Below, piece by piece: positions 43,460 to 52,549 of a stretch of 64,000 bases of DNA (positions are counted from its first letter, which is position 1; each line of letters begins with the position of its first letter). The position numbers and the translations under genes are program-made. Source of the DNA: Alteromonas stellipolaris (GTDB taxonomy: Bacteria; Pseudomonadota; Gammaproteobacteria; Enterobacterales; Alteromonadaceae); the NCBI RefSeq assembly GCF_001562115.1, contig NZ_CP013926.1, forward strand, positions 2,356,001-2,420,000. Reading direction: 5' to 3'. The notes below the pieces were generated by a model that saw nothing but the letters and a program-made list of their open reading frames with translations, ran no database searches and was not told the DNA's origin.

Positions 43460-44494
43460 ATGAGTGTAATGAAAGTCGCATTTTTTAGCGCCAAACCTTA
43501 TGAAGAAACTGTCTTTAAGGCAGCCATTGAGAGTATTGAGAGTGCAGAAAGCCCCGCTATTTCTTTAACTTATTTCCCCCATCAACTCACCGCTGAAACT
43601 GCGCTATTATGCCAAGGTTTTGATGCTGTTTGTGTTTTTGTCAATGACGAACTTAACGCGAAAACCTTGTATATCTTGCATGAAGCTGGCGTTAAACATA
43701 TTGCTCTACGCTGCGCTGGCTTCAACAATGTTGACATCGCCACTGCCAATGAGTTGAACATCAGTGTGTCTAGAGTGCCTGCCTATAGCCCTGAAACAGT
43801 AGCGGAACACACGCTAGCGCTAATTCTTACGCTAAATCGCAAAACACACAAAGCCTATAACAGGGTAAAAGAAGGTAATTTTGAATTAACCGGTTTATTG
43901 GGTTTTACCCTGCACAATAAAACGGTAGGCGTGATAGGTACAGGGCGCATTGGCCAATCGGTGATTCGAATTTTGAAAGGCTTTGGTTGCAATGTCTTAT
44001 GTTACGATCCCTACCCTAATGAGCAACTTATACAAGAAGGCGTTGTTTACACGTCTCTCGAATCGCTTTTTAGCCAAAGCCACATTGTTACCCTTCACTG
44101 CCCGCTTACCGAGCAAAGCTATCACCTTATCAATGAATCGAGTATTGCCTTAATGCCTAAAGGGGCGATGCTGATCAACACATCACGGGGCGGACTCATT
44201 GATGATAAGTCGGTAATCAATGCGCTAAAAAATGGGCATTTGGGATATGTAGGTTTAGATGTTTATGAGCGAGAATCAGAACTGTTTTTCAGCGACCATT
44301 CCCAAGACATTATTCAAGACGACGTATTTCAGCGTTTGCTAACGTTTCCAAATGTATTGGTAACGGGACATCAAGGCTTTTTCACCAAAGAAGCCTTAAG
44401 TGAGATTGCCGCCATTACCCTAGATAACTTACGCTTCTTTGCCGGTGATGCCAGTCTGAACGTTAACAATAATATGGTAAAGCCTATAAATTAA
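43460..44494 (+). CDS. 2-hydroxyacid dehydrogenase, D-lactate dehydrogenase-like
   Basis: About 344 residues from ATG 43460 (AGGGAG 9 bases upstream); the upstream ATG at 43439 has no ribosome site. NAD motif VGVIGTGRIGQSVIRILK, substrate Arg in NTSRGGLIDD, Glu in GLDVYERESE and His in TGHQGFFTKEAL complete the catalytic set. Closest in pattern to fermentative D-lactate dehydrogenase LdhA. It lies 35 bases after the GPx gene, so is likely cotranscribed. Confidence 0.9.
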   Translation: MSVMKVAFFSAKPYEETVFKAAIESIESAESPAISLTYFPHQLTAETALLCQGFDAVCVFVNDELNAKTLYILHEAGVKHIALRCAGFNNVDIATANELNISVSRVPAYSPETVAEHTLALILTLNRKTHKAYNRVKEGNFELTGLLGFTLHNKTVGVIGTGRIGQSVIRILKGFGCNVLCYDPYPNEQLIQEGVVYTSLESLFSQSHIVTLHCPLTEQSYHLINESSIALMPKGAMLINTSRGGLIDDKSVINALKNGHLGYVGLDVYERESELFFSDHSQDIIQDDVFQRLLTFPNVLVTGHQGFFTKEALSEIAAITLDNLRFFAGDASLNVNNNMVKPIN

Positions 44495-44606
44495 CAGGTA
44501 GCACTAAACAAGGCATGGGTTTGATGGGCGTAGCTCGATGGGCATGATTCAACGGGTGTGGATTAACGCATATGATTTAAAGGCTTAGGTTAAAGAGAAT
44601 ATTAGG

Positions 44607-44629
44607 AAAGTAGCAATATTTGCTACTTT
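44607..44629. terminator. Hairpin between convergent genes, probable terminator
   Basis: AAAGTAGCAA (44607-44616) / TTGCTACTTT (44620-44629), loop TAT. It contains the stop codon of cmoM on the - strand. T-runs are short, so efficiency is uncertain. Confidence 0.55.
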
Positions 44630-45384
44630 TCCAATACAAGATGAAAGTACTTGCCTAACCACATAAACGGCTCGGTTTGGTTATAAGTTCGCTCTAAGGT
44701 TAGTAGCCCTTCAAACTGAGTGGTTTGATGTTCAGGATTCTTCAAGTAATCATGAAAACATCGTATACCGGTTTTCGCTTTTACGGTAAAACCAATAGAC
44801 TCACAAAAGTCACTAGCCTGTTTAGCCGGTAAAGGGTTCTTGGGATTCAGCCGAACCTGATTTCTCACTTTCATCCCCTGCGCAATATAATCAAAATTAC
44901 CATAGATAGCGTTGGTCATTAGATTTGCATCGCGGTTAAAAAAGCTAAGACTTAGTATTGCCCCTTTGCGCATGTTGTCATACAGAAATTGAATAGCTTG
45001 GTAGGGATCATTTAACCATTCCAAAACAGCATGGCAAACCACAAGGTCGTAGTTTTCCATGTTTTGAATATCTAACAAATATTGATGTTGAATATCCACG
45101 TTAGAGAATGTTTTTAGGTTCTCTTTTGCATGTTCCAAAACGTCTTCCGATCCATCGGTTAACAGAATACTATGCCCTAGCGATGCCAAATGAGCGGCCA
45201 TCACTCCTGTGCCGCCCCCCACTTCTATCACCTTTTTAGACTGTGTGTTTTCTGATACTTCAACAAAAGGCGCTAACGCCTCACAAAGTATAATTTGTCT
45301 AAGTTTACCTTTTGTCGTGCCATAAATATTATCGGCAAACTTTGCGGCTATACCGTCAAAAATATGATCTGATTTTTCTGTCAT
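44623..45384 (-). CDS. cmoM: tRNA 5-carboxymethoxyuridine methyltransferase CmoM
   Basis: 253 residues. Aligns by eye to E. coli CmoM: FDGIAAKFADNIYGTTKGKL start, SAM motif EVGGGTGVMAAHL, VCHAVLEWLNDP, YGNFDYIAQGM and GIRCFHDYL. Forms mcmo5U at U34 of several tRNAs, downstream of CmoA/CmoB and of the TrhO step encoded at 20393. Overlaps the Nif3 gene by 4 bases, so they are translationally coupled. Confidence 0.93.
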   Translation of the reverse strand: MTEKSDHIFDGIAAKFADNIYGTTKGKLRQIILCEALAPFVEVSENTQSKKVIEVGGGTGVMAAHLASLGHSILLTDGSEDVLEHAKENLKTFSNVDIQHQYLLDIQNMENYDLVVCHAVLEWLNDPYQAIQFLYDNMRKGAILSLSFFNRDANLMTNAIYGNFDYIAQGMKVRNQVRLNPKNPLPAKQASDFCESIGFTVKAKTGIRCFHDYLKNPEHQTTQFEGLLTLERTYNQTEPFMWLGKYFHLVLEK

Positions 45385-46148
45385 GCTGGGTTTGGGATAT
45401 CGATAAAAGTCACGTCTAGGTTAAACTCAGACTGAATATGCTCACCCAACGCCTTCACTCCGTAGCGTTCAGTGGCATGATGACCCGCCGCAAAAAAACT
45501 AATACCCATCTCTCGCGACGTATGAATAGTTTGTTCAGAGACTTCGCCAGTAATAAACGCATCTACGCCAGCTGCTACCGCTTGCTCAATAAATCCTTGC
45601 CCGCCCCCAGTGCACCAAGCTAGAGTTTTAATGGTTTTAGTATCATCACCTTCCGCTAATACCGTTCGCCCTAACATTTCAGCTAAACGTTGCTGTAGCT
45701 CATTCTGAGACATTGGCTTTTCGAATTCCCCTTGCATCACTACACCCGTAGGTTTTACGCCGCTAAGGGCTTGCACATTGTCAATTTCAAGTAATGCTGC
45801 AAGCTGCCGGTTATTCCCAAACTCGGGGTGAACATCTAAAGGTAGATGGTATGCAAATAGATTTATATCGTGTTCAAGCAATGCCTTGATGCGCTTTTTC
45901 TTCATGCCGCTAATCGCTTGCGATTCGCCTTTCCAAAAATAGCCATGATGTACCACTATGGCATCGGCATTTTCTGCAATGGCAGCATCAATCAACGCTT
46001 GTGAGGCCGTTACCCCTGTTACCACACGTTGAATTTCTGCTTTTCCTTCAACTTGCAGACCATTAGGGCAATAATCACTAATCTCATGGGTTCTAAGTGT
46101 GCCATCTAGATAGCGTTTAAGTTCAAGATTATTTACTGACACAAACAC
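45381..46148 (-). CDS. Nif3/YbgI-family metal-binding protein
   Basis: 255 residues. Metal-ligand motifs VVHHGYFWKG, AYHLPLDVHPEFGNN and GHHATERYG match the Nif3-like dinuclear metal family (YbgI; sometimes annotated as GTP cyclohydrolase 1 type 2). Function in bacteria is not firmly settled. Coupled with cmoM downstream. Confidence 0.9.
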   Translation of the reverse strand: MFVSVNNLELKRYLDGTLRTHEISDYCPNGLQVEGKAEIQRVVTGVTASQALIDAAIAENADAIVVHHGYFWKGESQAISGMKKKRIKALLEHDINLFAYHLPLDVHPEFGNNRQLAALLEIDNVQALSGVKPTGVVMQGEFEKPMSQNELQQRLAEMLGRTVLAEGDDTKTIKTLAWCTGGGQGFIEQAVAAGVDAFITGEVSEQTIHTSREMGISFFAAGHHATERYGVKALGEHIQSEFNLDVTFIDIPNPA

Positions 46149-46242
46149 TCCGGTTAACTATTATACGATGAATTCAAAAGTCTCGTTGAACCTATAGAAT
46201 TGTTGAGCATTATACTGATTTTAAACCACTACTGCCGTCATT

Positions 46243-46596
46243 TTATAAGCCTACTTCGTCATTGAGGCTTAGCTTTTTCAGCTCTACTAATTTCATTATG
46301 GCTTGTGCGGTGAAGAGTTTAGAAATCGACGCAGCTCTAAATAAAACTTTATCCGTTACTGGTGTAGTTAATTTTTCATCTAAATAGCCGAAACCTTCAA
46401 TATAACTCAATTCACCTGCAGTAATAACAGCTACTGCCATTGCAGGAACACGACTCTTTTCCCGAACTTCATTTAAATAATGAGGAAGAACCCTATCGCT
46501 AGTCGTTTCGGCGGAAACAGCATTTATGAAAAACATGAATAGTGTCGAAATGATTAACTTAAGCAAGAAGCCCCCAAAGAAGAATTTAACGCTCAC
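46243..46596 (-). pseudogene. Truncated serine beta-lactamase/penicillin-binding-like hydrolase
   Basis: 117 residues: GTG-type start, signal-like N-terminus (LIISTLFMFFINAVSA), then the catalytic SxxK motif in FRAASISKLFTAQAIM. The frame ends at LSLNDEVGL plus stop. Class C-type beta-lactamase relatives are 350 or more residues and have downstream YxN and KxG motifs, which are absent and not found in other frames nearby. So this is a 3'-truncated remnant without expected activity. Confidence 0.7.
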
Positions 46597-46698
46597 AAAT
46601 TGTTGTCATACGTGGGCCGGAATGACTACAAGACCCCTCGTATTGGTTCTAAAGGGCGAATAGAATTAGGGTGCACCAAAAAATTAAGAAAATAGCGA

Positions 46699-47079
46699 TT
46701 AAAAGTCAAATACGTTTGCTGATAGATAACCTACACCGATACCAAAGCACAGCATGGAAATTGTTCTAATAAACTTCAAAACCTTTGAAGCATCGTATAT
46801 ATGCTTACCTTTGAGCAGTGAATCAATTATATGATCCTGCCCCATTATTGACATGATAATAGAAGCCACAAAAAAACCGAGGGAGATATAAAGGTCTTTA
46901 CTTGCTTCTACGGCTTTCAATTGAACGAGAACAACGATTGCACCAATAGCTGCTGAAGATAACCAAGCATATTGTTTTAATAGGTCAAAATGTAACTCCG
47001 TTGTAAGGGTCTCATTTCTAATTTTATTCTGACTGGCCGAATCTAGTTCAGTTGTCTTTTCTACTTCAAAAGAATCCAT
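46699..47079 (-). CDS. Small membrane protein, unknown function
   Basis: 126 residues with an acidic/neutral N-terminal tail (about 35 residues) and three predicted membrane helices (about 41-55, 66-83 and 104-121). No family recognised. Lies in an accessory-looking patch with a truncated hydrolase on one side and a GFA protein on the other. Confidence 0.5.
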   Translation of the reverse strand: MDSFEVEKTTELDSASQNKIRNETLTTELHFDLLKQYAWLSSAAIGAIVVLVQLKAVEASKDLYISLGFFVASIIMSIMGQDHIIDSLLKGKHIYDASKVLKFIRTISMLCFGIGVGYLSANVFDF

Positions 47080-47348
47080 TAGTAAAAATCCAATTTTAAT
47101 TTAATGCTAGGAACATTTAAGGGGATTAAAATAGTTTGCTGTAAGTGCTGCGAAATAACAAAAAACAAGTTGTTTTGGTGTACTTCTTATTTTCACTATT
47201 AACTTAACTAGCCATCAAAGAAACTATGTATTTTTTTAGCCCAAATTACGAGCCCTTTTTCAAAAACTTATTGTCCTGCACTAGTGCGGTTATAATGCGC
47301 GAGCAATCAATTGTAAGAATTAACACCCACTCATCAACTACGGTTGAT

Positions 47349-47762
47349 TTATAAATTTTTTCTAGCAGGCTCAAAGCTATCATACCTTGGCAATTCAGCA
47401 TCTAGGTTATCCCAGTTTGCCTTTGAAGTAACAAAGTTGTGAGAGATTGGCCTTTCTGAAATATCTGAATCTAAAATACCAAGCCGTATTCTAAGCTTTT
47501 TAGGATTGGCTGCGTTTGAACTATAAATTGGTGAAGCACATACCGAACAGAAGTGTCTATTTTTGCCGAGTTTGAATTCGTAAGTGGCAAGTTTATTTTG
47601 TGGATCGATAACGCGAAATTCGTCTATGTTTATAAAACCATTGGTGGCGTAGGCTGTACCGCTATTCTTTCTACAAAGTGAACAATGACAATGAATGATG
47701 TCATCTATCGAGCCAGAAATTTCAACGTTTATCACGCCACAGAGGCAAGAGCCGTAATACAT
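47349..47762 (-). CDS. GFA-family (glutathione-dependent formaldehyde-activating-like) protein
   Basis: 137 residues with zinc-binding Cys sets GSCLCG, HCHCSLCRK and FCSVCASPI of the Mss4-like GFA fold. Such proteins bind zinc and some activate formaldehyde-glutathione adducts, but most have no assigned reaction. The upstream 47080-47348 gap (269 bases) has no gene. Confidence 0.85.
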   Translation of the reverse strand: MYYGSCLCGVINVEISGSIDDIIHCHCSLCRKNSGTAYATNGFINIDEFRVIDPQNKLATYEFKLGKNRHFCSVCASPIYSSNAANPKKLRIRLGILDSDISERPISHNFVTSKANWDNLDAELPRYDSFEPARKNL

Positions 47763-47834
47763 TTCACATCCTTGTAATAATAAGGGCAGATTACATTCTT
47801 ACTTTAAATTTTTGTACTGCCACTTTAAGATCGT

Positions 47835-48494
47835 TTAGCTAACACTACTTACCTTGCTGTGCGGTGTAGGAAGGTTGCCAGCAACGCCTTGTGCTACGAA
47901 GGGCACAAGATGACTAATCACCTCTTCAATATTCACATGCTTATGAAAATCTGACTCAGCAATTTCTGTTAGCGCGCGGCTTGAGGCCATTGAGAAAACA
48001 AAACTTCCCATTGCAAAGTGCAAACGCCAGAAAAGCTCCTCTTGAGGTAAGTCGGGCAAGCATTGTTGAATAGCGTCAACCAAGGCTCTAATTGTCTCGC
48101 CATAGTCGTTCATAATGAAGCGACGTAAATGCCCTTGGGTTTCATTATATCCACGGCCCAATAGCTGAACAAAAATGGCTGTACCTGACGGCCTGAGCAA
48201 ATTGAGTTTCAACATGGGTGGAATAAGTGCATACAACAAAGTAGCGACACCTTGGCTACCAGAAGAAACCTTATTGTTGGCTAGGCAGGCATTTACTTCA
48301 GGCATCAAAATATCGAAATACCTTTTAAGCACTGCCTGAATAAGATTTTTTTTACTACCAAAGTGATAATTGACTGACGCTAGATTAACCTCGGCGCGAG
48401 TAGTAATCTCTCGCATCGATGTCTGCGTGAACCCTTGCTCTGAAAAGAGCAGTTCTGCGGCATCCAAAATATCAGCTTTAGTTTGCTTCGCCAT
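47835..48494 (-). CDS. TetR-family regulator, PsrA-like
   Basis: 219 residues. HTH region ILDAAELLFSEQGFTQTSMR with VNLASVNYHFGSKKNLIQAVLKRYF is very like PsrA of Pseudomonas, as is GHLRRFIMNDYGE and the C-terminal ELFWRLHFAMGSFVFSMAS. PsrA-type proteins repress fatty-acid beta-oxidation genes and are released by long-chain fatty acids. A perfect dyad (48529-48561) lies directly upstream and may be its own operator. Confidence 0.83.
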   Translation of the reverse strand: MAKQTKADILDAAELLFSEQGFTQTSMREITTRAEVNLASVNYHFGSKKNLIQAVLKRYFDILMPEVNACLANNKVSSGSQGVATLLYALIPPMLKLNLLRPSGTAIFVQLLGRGYNETQGHLRRFIMNDYGETIRALVDAIQQCLPDLPQEELFWRLHFAMGSFVFSMASSRALTEIAESDFHKHVNIEEVISHLVPFVAQGVAGNLPTPHSKVSSVS

Positions 48495-48528
48495 TTTTTA
48501 TTTTTCTTTAACCTAAGTACAATCACGC

Positions 48529-48561
48529 CCGTTCCAAAACGCAGGAAACGACTTGGAACGG
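48529..48561. promoter_or_regulatory. Inverted repeat upstream of PsrA-like gene
   Basis: CCGTTCCAA (48529-48537) and TTGGAACGG (48553-48561), a 9-bp perfect dyad, extended to about 12 bases with mismatches, 35 bases from the TetR start. No T-run follows on the - strand, so it is not a sohB terminator; a TetR operator is more likely. Confidence 0.55.
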
Positions 48562-48624
48562 GGCGAAAAGGTTACGCATAACCAATTAGGAAATCTGTAA
48601 CCTATTAATTTATATTAATTATTT

Positions 48625-49653
48625 TTAGAACCAGTGTCTTGCTTTATTCCAAGACTGCATAACTACCCGTTCGGCCACAGCAGCAACAGATAGCCCTAGC
48701 TTTTCTGCCACATTTTTCTTCAACGAGTACTTAACTTTAAATATTTCACGTTCTGGGAAGTGCGACAAAATGTAGTCATCAGAGGTTGAAAGCTCATCAA
48801 CCAAACCTAATTCTTTTGCTTTAACACCTGGCCAATATTCACCCGTTGCTACTTTCTCTATGTTCATTTCTGGGCGTTGGCTATGAACAAAGTCTTTAAA
48901 TAAAGTGTGGATTTCTTCAATCTCTTCTTTAAATTTTGCGCGGCCTTCATCGTTGTTTTCACCGAACACGGTAAGTGTACGTTTGTATTCACCCGCCGTA
49001 TGTTGCTCAAATTCAACATCGTTTTTCTTCAATAATTTATTGAAGTTAGGCAATTGTGCTAGCACACCAATTGAACCGATATACGCAAATTGAGACGCTA
49101 ACAATTTATCTGCCACACAAGCCATCATGTAACCACCACTGGCCGCGACTTTGTCTACTGCGATGGTTAATATGAGACCTTTTTCTTTAATGCGCTGTAA
49201 CTGCGAAGCTGCTAATCCATAACCATGTACCACGCCACCACCACTTTCTAAGCGCACAAGTACTTCATCTTCTTTGTTGGCTACACATAAAATAGCGGTG
49301 ATCTCTTCACGTAAATGCTCAACCTCATTGGCATCCATAGAACCTTTGAAATCAATCACAAATAAACGAGATTTTTCTTCTTCATCGCTAGCTTTCTTAT
49401 TTTTACTTTTGGCCTTATCTTCTTTCTTCTGCTTTTTAGCCAATTGCTTCAGTGCTGCTTTATCGAGCAGTACTTGCTTAGCGTAATGGGTAATGTCCTT
49501 TAGTTGCTCTGAAAGCGAAATTATTTCTAACTGACCTTTACCCTGTTTCTGCTTACTGGCAACGCCAACAATGGTTGATACCACGATAATAAACGCGATA
49601 ACCAAGGTAACGGCCTTAGCCACAAATAAACCGTATTCGTACAAAAACTCCAA
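48625..49653 (-). CDS. sohB: Inner-membrane serine protease SohB (S49)
   Basis: 342 residues. N-terminal membrane helix (about 8-28), a charged linker (KKQKKEDKAKSKNKK), then the S49 protease domain with the oxyanion strand LVRLESGGGVVHGYG, nucleophile Ser in DKVAASGGYMMAC and general-base Lys in GEYKRTLTVFGEN. Complete and presumably active in the periplasm. Divergence from the TetR gene leaves room for the operator described above. Confidence 0.92.
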   Translation of the reverse strand: MEFLYEYGLFVAKAVTLVIAFIIVVSTIVGVASKQKQGKGQLEIISLSEQLKDITHYAKQVLLDKAALKQLAKKQKKEDKAKSKNKKASDEEEKSRLFVIDFKGSMDANEVEHLREEITAILCVANKEDEVLVRLESGGGVVHGYGLAASQLQRIKEKGLILTIAVDKVAASGGYMMACVADKLLASQFAYIGSIGVLAQLPNFNKLLKKNDVEFEQHTAGEYKRTLTVFGENNDEGRAKFKEEIEEIHTLFKDFVHSQRPEMNIEKVATGEYWPGVKAKELGLVDELSTSDDYILSHFPEREIFKVKYSLKKNVAEKLGLSVAAVAERVVMQSWNKARHWF

Positions 49654-49675
49654 ATCTATCTCCTAGTACAAAATA

Positions 49676-49697
49676 AAAGGGTCTGTAGTCAGACCCT
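49676..49697 (-). terminator. Rho-independent terminator of acylase gene
   Basis: AGGGTCTG (49678-49685) / CAGACCCT (49690-49697), loop TAGT, followed on the - strand by TTTTATTTT. Lies after the acylase gene and before sohB. Confidence 0.8.
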
Positions 49698-49769
49698 CCT
49701 TAACGACCTTATTGTCTAAATAGAACTTACATTAAGGCGACATTATATAATGGCGCCTATAATAGCAGT

Positions 49770-52355
49770 CTAATTTTCCTCTGACGATAGTGTTAATGTA
49801 CTGATTGTATTTGCAGATATTTCTTCGTCGGTAAAATACAACTCACGTAACCTAGGTTGAGACGAATAAAGTTCGGTTTGATCAAGGGAATTTTCACTGC
49901 CGTAAGCCCTTGATTGAGAGTATGAAAGAAGACCTCTTCCCTTTGGCCCTTCTTCTGTAAAGTTAATGACCATCATCCAACTGCTACCATAATTGATATG
50001 ATAACCTTGCGCTTCTGCGCTCATAATAGTATTGCTGTTAAGCGGTGCATAGGTATGCCTTGGCAACAAGGTGCCATTATTGTTAGGCACAATGCTAAAG
50101 ACATTAAAGCCACCTTCAATGTTGTGTGCACCCGCCCATGGAAGTTTCACACCCGATGCCGTGCCATTCGGCAAGCTACGCTCAACAAATTGAACTTCAC
50201 CCAACGTTGCATCAAGTGCTACGCCGGCTTGGTTAACAACCTGAACCGCTGCAGCAAACTGATTAATAGTGGTTTCATTCTGCAATAAACCACTAGGTGT
50301 GGTTACTGGGTTATCAACAGAAAACGGCGTTTCCCACTGGGGATCCCTGTCAAATTGAAACGCAAACTCTCTAAATACGTGTGCTCCAACACTGTCTTTA
50401 TTCATGGTTCCATCCCATGAGGCTAATGCTGCACAGCCAGCAGAGATATCTACGTCTTCACCATTAACCGAAACTGGAGCACTACCTTGCGCAGTACAAG
50501 CTTGAAGTAAGCTAGGTAGCACCATATCAGCCAACATGCTTCGATTGTTGAGTAGCAAAGTTTCAACTTCATCAGGCGTAAATGTGTTGTCACTGCCTGC
50601 TTCAGATTCAATAAATTGCTGAGCTAAACGTGACCGCAGACTTTGCTGATTTTCCACATTCCCATAAAGAGGCGATACGCCTGTGATGGGCGACGATAAG
50701 TTTGTTAACCAAAAACTGTTGTTAGAGTTTTGTACTGAATCTGTTCCCTCATACTTTGGTGCTTCCTCGTAAGGTACAGGTCCATCAAAATCAAACGCTG
50801 AGGCGAAACCGGGTAGAACCGTAAAACCAGCCGCTATTTTGGTCTGAACTAACACAGGATTAGTGGTTAATTCTGAAATGGCAGTTTCCGTTAAGTTAGG
50901 GACAGTAGAATCATCAATGTAAAAGACCTGACCGTCAGCCGAAGCAGACATGGTGTTATTGAAAATAACGCCGTCATAGTCTTTAAAGGCTTGTTTGAAC
51001 TCATCCATAGAGCCAGCCATATTCATCGCTAGCCAATGATCAACAACGTCCAAATTCGGTAAGTTTGCGTCCTTTATGGCAAACGCATTGGTTGCTGTCC
51101 ACTCAAAATTACCCGGCACTTCAATCATAGGCCCGTAATTCGTGTAATAGGCTGTTTTATTCAGCGTGATGGTTTGACCTGGTGCCACCGCTACCTCAAT
51201 TTGCATTGGTTTTTTGTAAATGGTGCGTTTGCTACCATCAACGCTATGCGTAAGACCAGCGCTATCATCTTCATCTAAGGTTAATTGGTAAACGACAAAG
51301 TGCTCAGCAGTAGAAAATGTGTGTGTCCACGCAACATTTTCGTTAAAGCCTATATTCACCGCCCCAGGTAAGCCCGTCAAAGAGCCCCCCGTCACGTTTA
51401 AATAACCAGGTATTTGCGTATGGAACTGCCAAAAACGTAAATTCCCCGTGTGAGGAAAATGAGGATTCCCCAATACCATTCCCATGCCATTAGTGGTTTT
51501 ATCACTGCCTAACCCCCAGCCATTTGAGCCCATGTCTTGCGGATTTTTTTCGGGTAGCGTTATGGTCGGGTTAATTTTAAATGGTGCAGCATTTTCATTT
51601 GTCAGCAAAGTGGTGTTAGATGATGTCGCTGTGACTTGTGTAGCGATATTAGTGTTCGCTGCCGGTGTAGGTAAGTAGCTTTCACCTTCAGGTGCCGCTA
51701 AAAACATTGGGCCTAAAAAGTTAGCTGCACCTGGTAATAAAGCTACACCCAATGAGTAAGTTAACAAGTCAGTGCTGTCGATATCCGTTACCCAAGGCTG
51801 TCCAGCACACGACTGGTCTTGATCAGCCACAGGTGTGTCCGCTAAATAGCGATTGTAACCTGCTGTATAACCTTGAAACATGGCTCTTGAGTTAGCTGAC
51901 ATGCGGGCTAAATTCTCTTCAGCCAGCGCACGAATCCCCAATGTTAAAAAGCCAAAATCGTTGATAAGGTGCTCTGAATCACCACTGCCCGCTTGGTTGT
52001 CGGGACCAAAGTATTTCGATCGCTCAGAATTATATTTAATAATTTGATCGGCCAAAATACATAAATTATCTTTAGCAAACGCATAACCCACCCCGTAGGC
52101 CATACTTTCTAGATTATCCGCTTTAACATGAGGTACACCGTACGTCGTCCACGTTATTTCAGCAGTTAATACGCCATCTGTATCAAAAGCAGGTATCGGT
52201 GTGGGTGTGGGTTCAACCGGAGTTGGCTCAGGCGCGGTAGGCGTTTGAACGTTATCAAAATTATTGTCGTTCCCTCCACAACCTATTAGTGTGGCAGCAA
52301 TAGAGGCTGCGAGAAGTGTACGATATGGCAAAATACGTTTCTTTGGTATGTTCAC
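49770..52355 (-). CDS. Penicillin-acylase-family lipoprotein, possible acyl-homoserine-lactone acylase
   Basis: 861 residues from GTG 52355, chosen because AAGGGA lies 6-7 bases upstream and the lipoprotein signal (ASIAATLIGC) starts near it; a longer ATG frame opens at 52427. After the lipobox come a Pro/Thr-rich spacer and the alpha subunit. The catalytic N-terminal Ser of the beta subunit is Ser277 in GSNGWGLGSDKT, so the preprotein must self-cleave there. Such Ntn hydrolases include penicillin acylases and quorum-quenching AHL acylases (PvdQ type). Substrate is inferred. It faces a second large surface lipoprotein (52550). Confidence 0.85.
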   Translation of the reverse strand: MNIPKKRILPYRTLLAASIAATLIGCGGNDNNFDNVQTPTAPEPTPVEPTPTPIPAFDTDGVLTAEITWTTYGVPHVKADNLESMAYGVGYAFAKDNLCILADQIIKYNSERSKYFGPDNQAGSGDSEHLINDFGFLTLGIRALAEENLARMSANSRAMFQGYTAGYNRYLADTPVADQDQSCAGQPWVTDIDSTDLLTYSLGVALLPGAANFLGPMFLAAPEGESYLPTPAANTNIATQVTATSSNTTLLTNENAAPFKINPTITLPEKNPQDMGSNGWGLGSDKTTNGMGMVLGNPHFPHTGNLRFWQFHTQIPGYLNVTGGSLTGLPGAVNIGFNENVAWTHTFSTAEHFVVYQLTLDEDDSAGLTHSVDGSKRTIYKKPMQIEVAVAPGQTITLNKTAYYTNYGPMIEVPGNFEWTATNAFAIKDANLPNLDVVDHWLAMNMAGSMDEFKQAFKDYDGVIFNNTMSASADGQVFYIDDSTVPNLTETAISELTTNPVLVQTKIAAGFTVLPGFASAFDFDGPVPYEEAPKYEGTDSVQNSNNSFWLTNLSSPITGVSPLYGNVENQQSLRSRLAQQFIESEAGSDNTFTPDEVETLLLNNRSMLADMVLPSLLQACTAQGSAPVSVNGEDVDISAGCAALASWDGTMNKDSVGAHVFREFAFQFDRDPQWETPFSVDNPVTTPSGLLQNETTINQFAAAVQVVNQAGVALDATLGEVQFVERSLPNGTASGVKLPWAGAHNIEGGFNVFSIVPNNNGTLLPRHTYAPLNSNTIMSAEAQGYHINYGSSWMMVINFTEEGPKGRGLLSYSQSRAYGSENSLDQTELYSSQPRLRELYFTDEEISANTISTLTLSSEEN

Positions 52356-52488
52356 AAACTGTCCCTTATTGTTGTAATACTCGAAATCAAGATCCTGTAC
52401 CTTTCTTTCTTCAACAGATCCGACCAATTAACACTACATTAACAACAGGAAACATTCAAACAACATTTTGTCTTTAGCGTAAATATGC

Positions 52489-52515
52489 AAAAAAAAAGAC
52501 CGACATAAGTCGGCC
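52489..52515 (-). terminator. Rho-independent terminator of lipase gene
   Basis: GACCGAC (52498-52504) / GTCGGCC (52509-52515) with ATAA loop and a run of T on the - strand. Follows the VolA-type gene. Confidence 0.8.
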
Positions 52516-52549
52516 TTTTCATGTTTATGAATCAACTAGTTACATATCA

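Noticed and set aside
47270..47300. TATAAT-like promoter in the 47080-47348 gap
   Set aside because: The spacing to a -35-like TTGTCC is too short and no gene follows in that direction.
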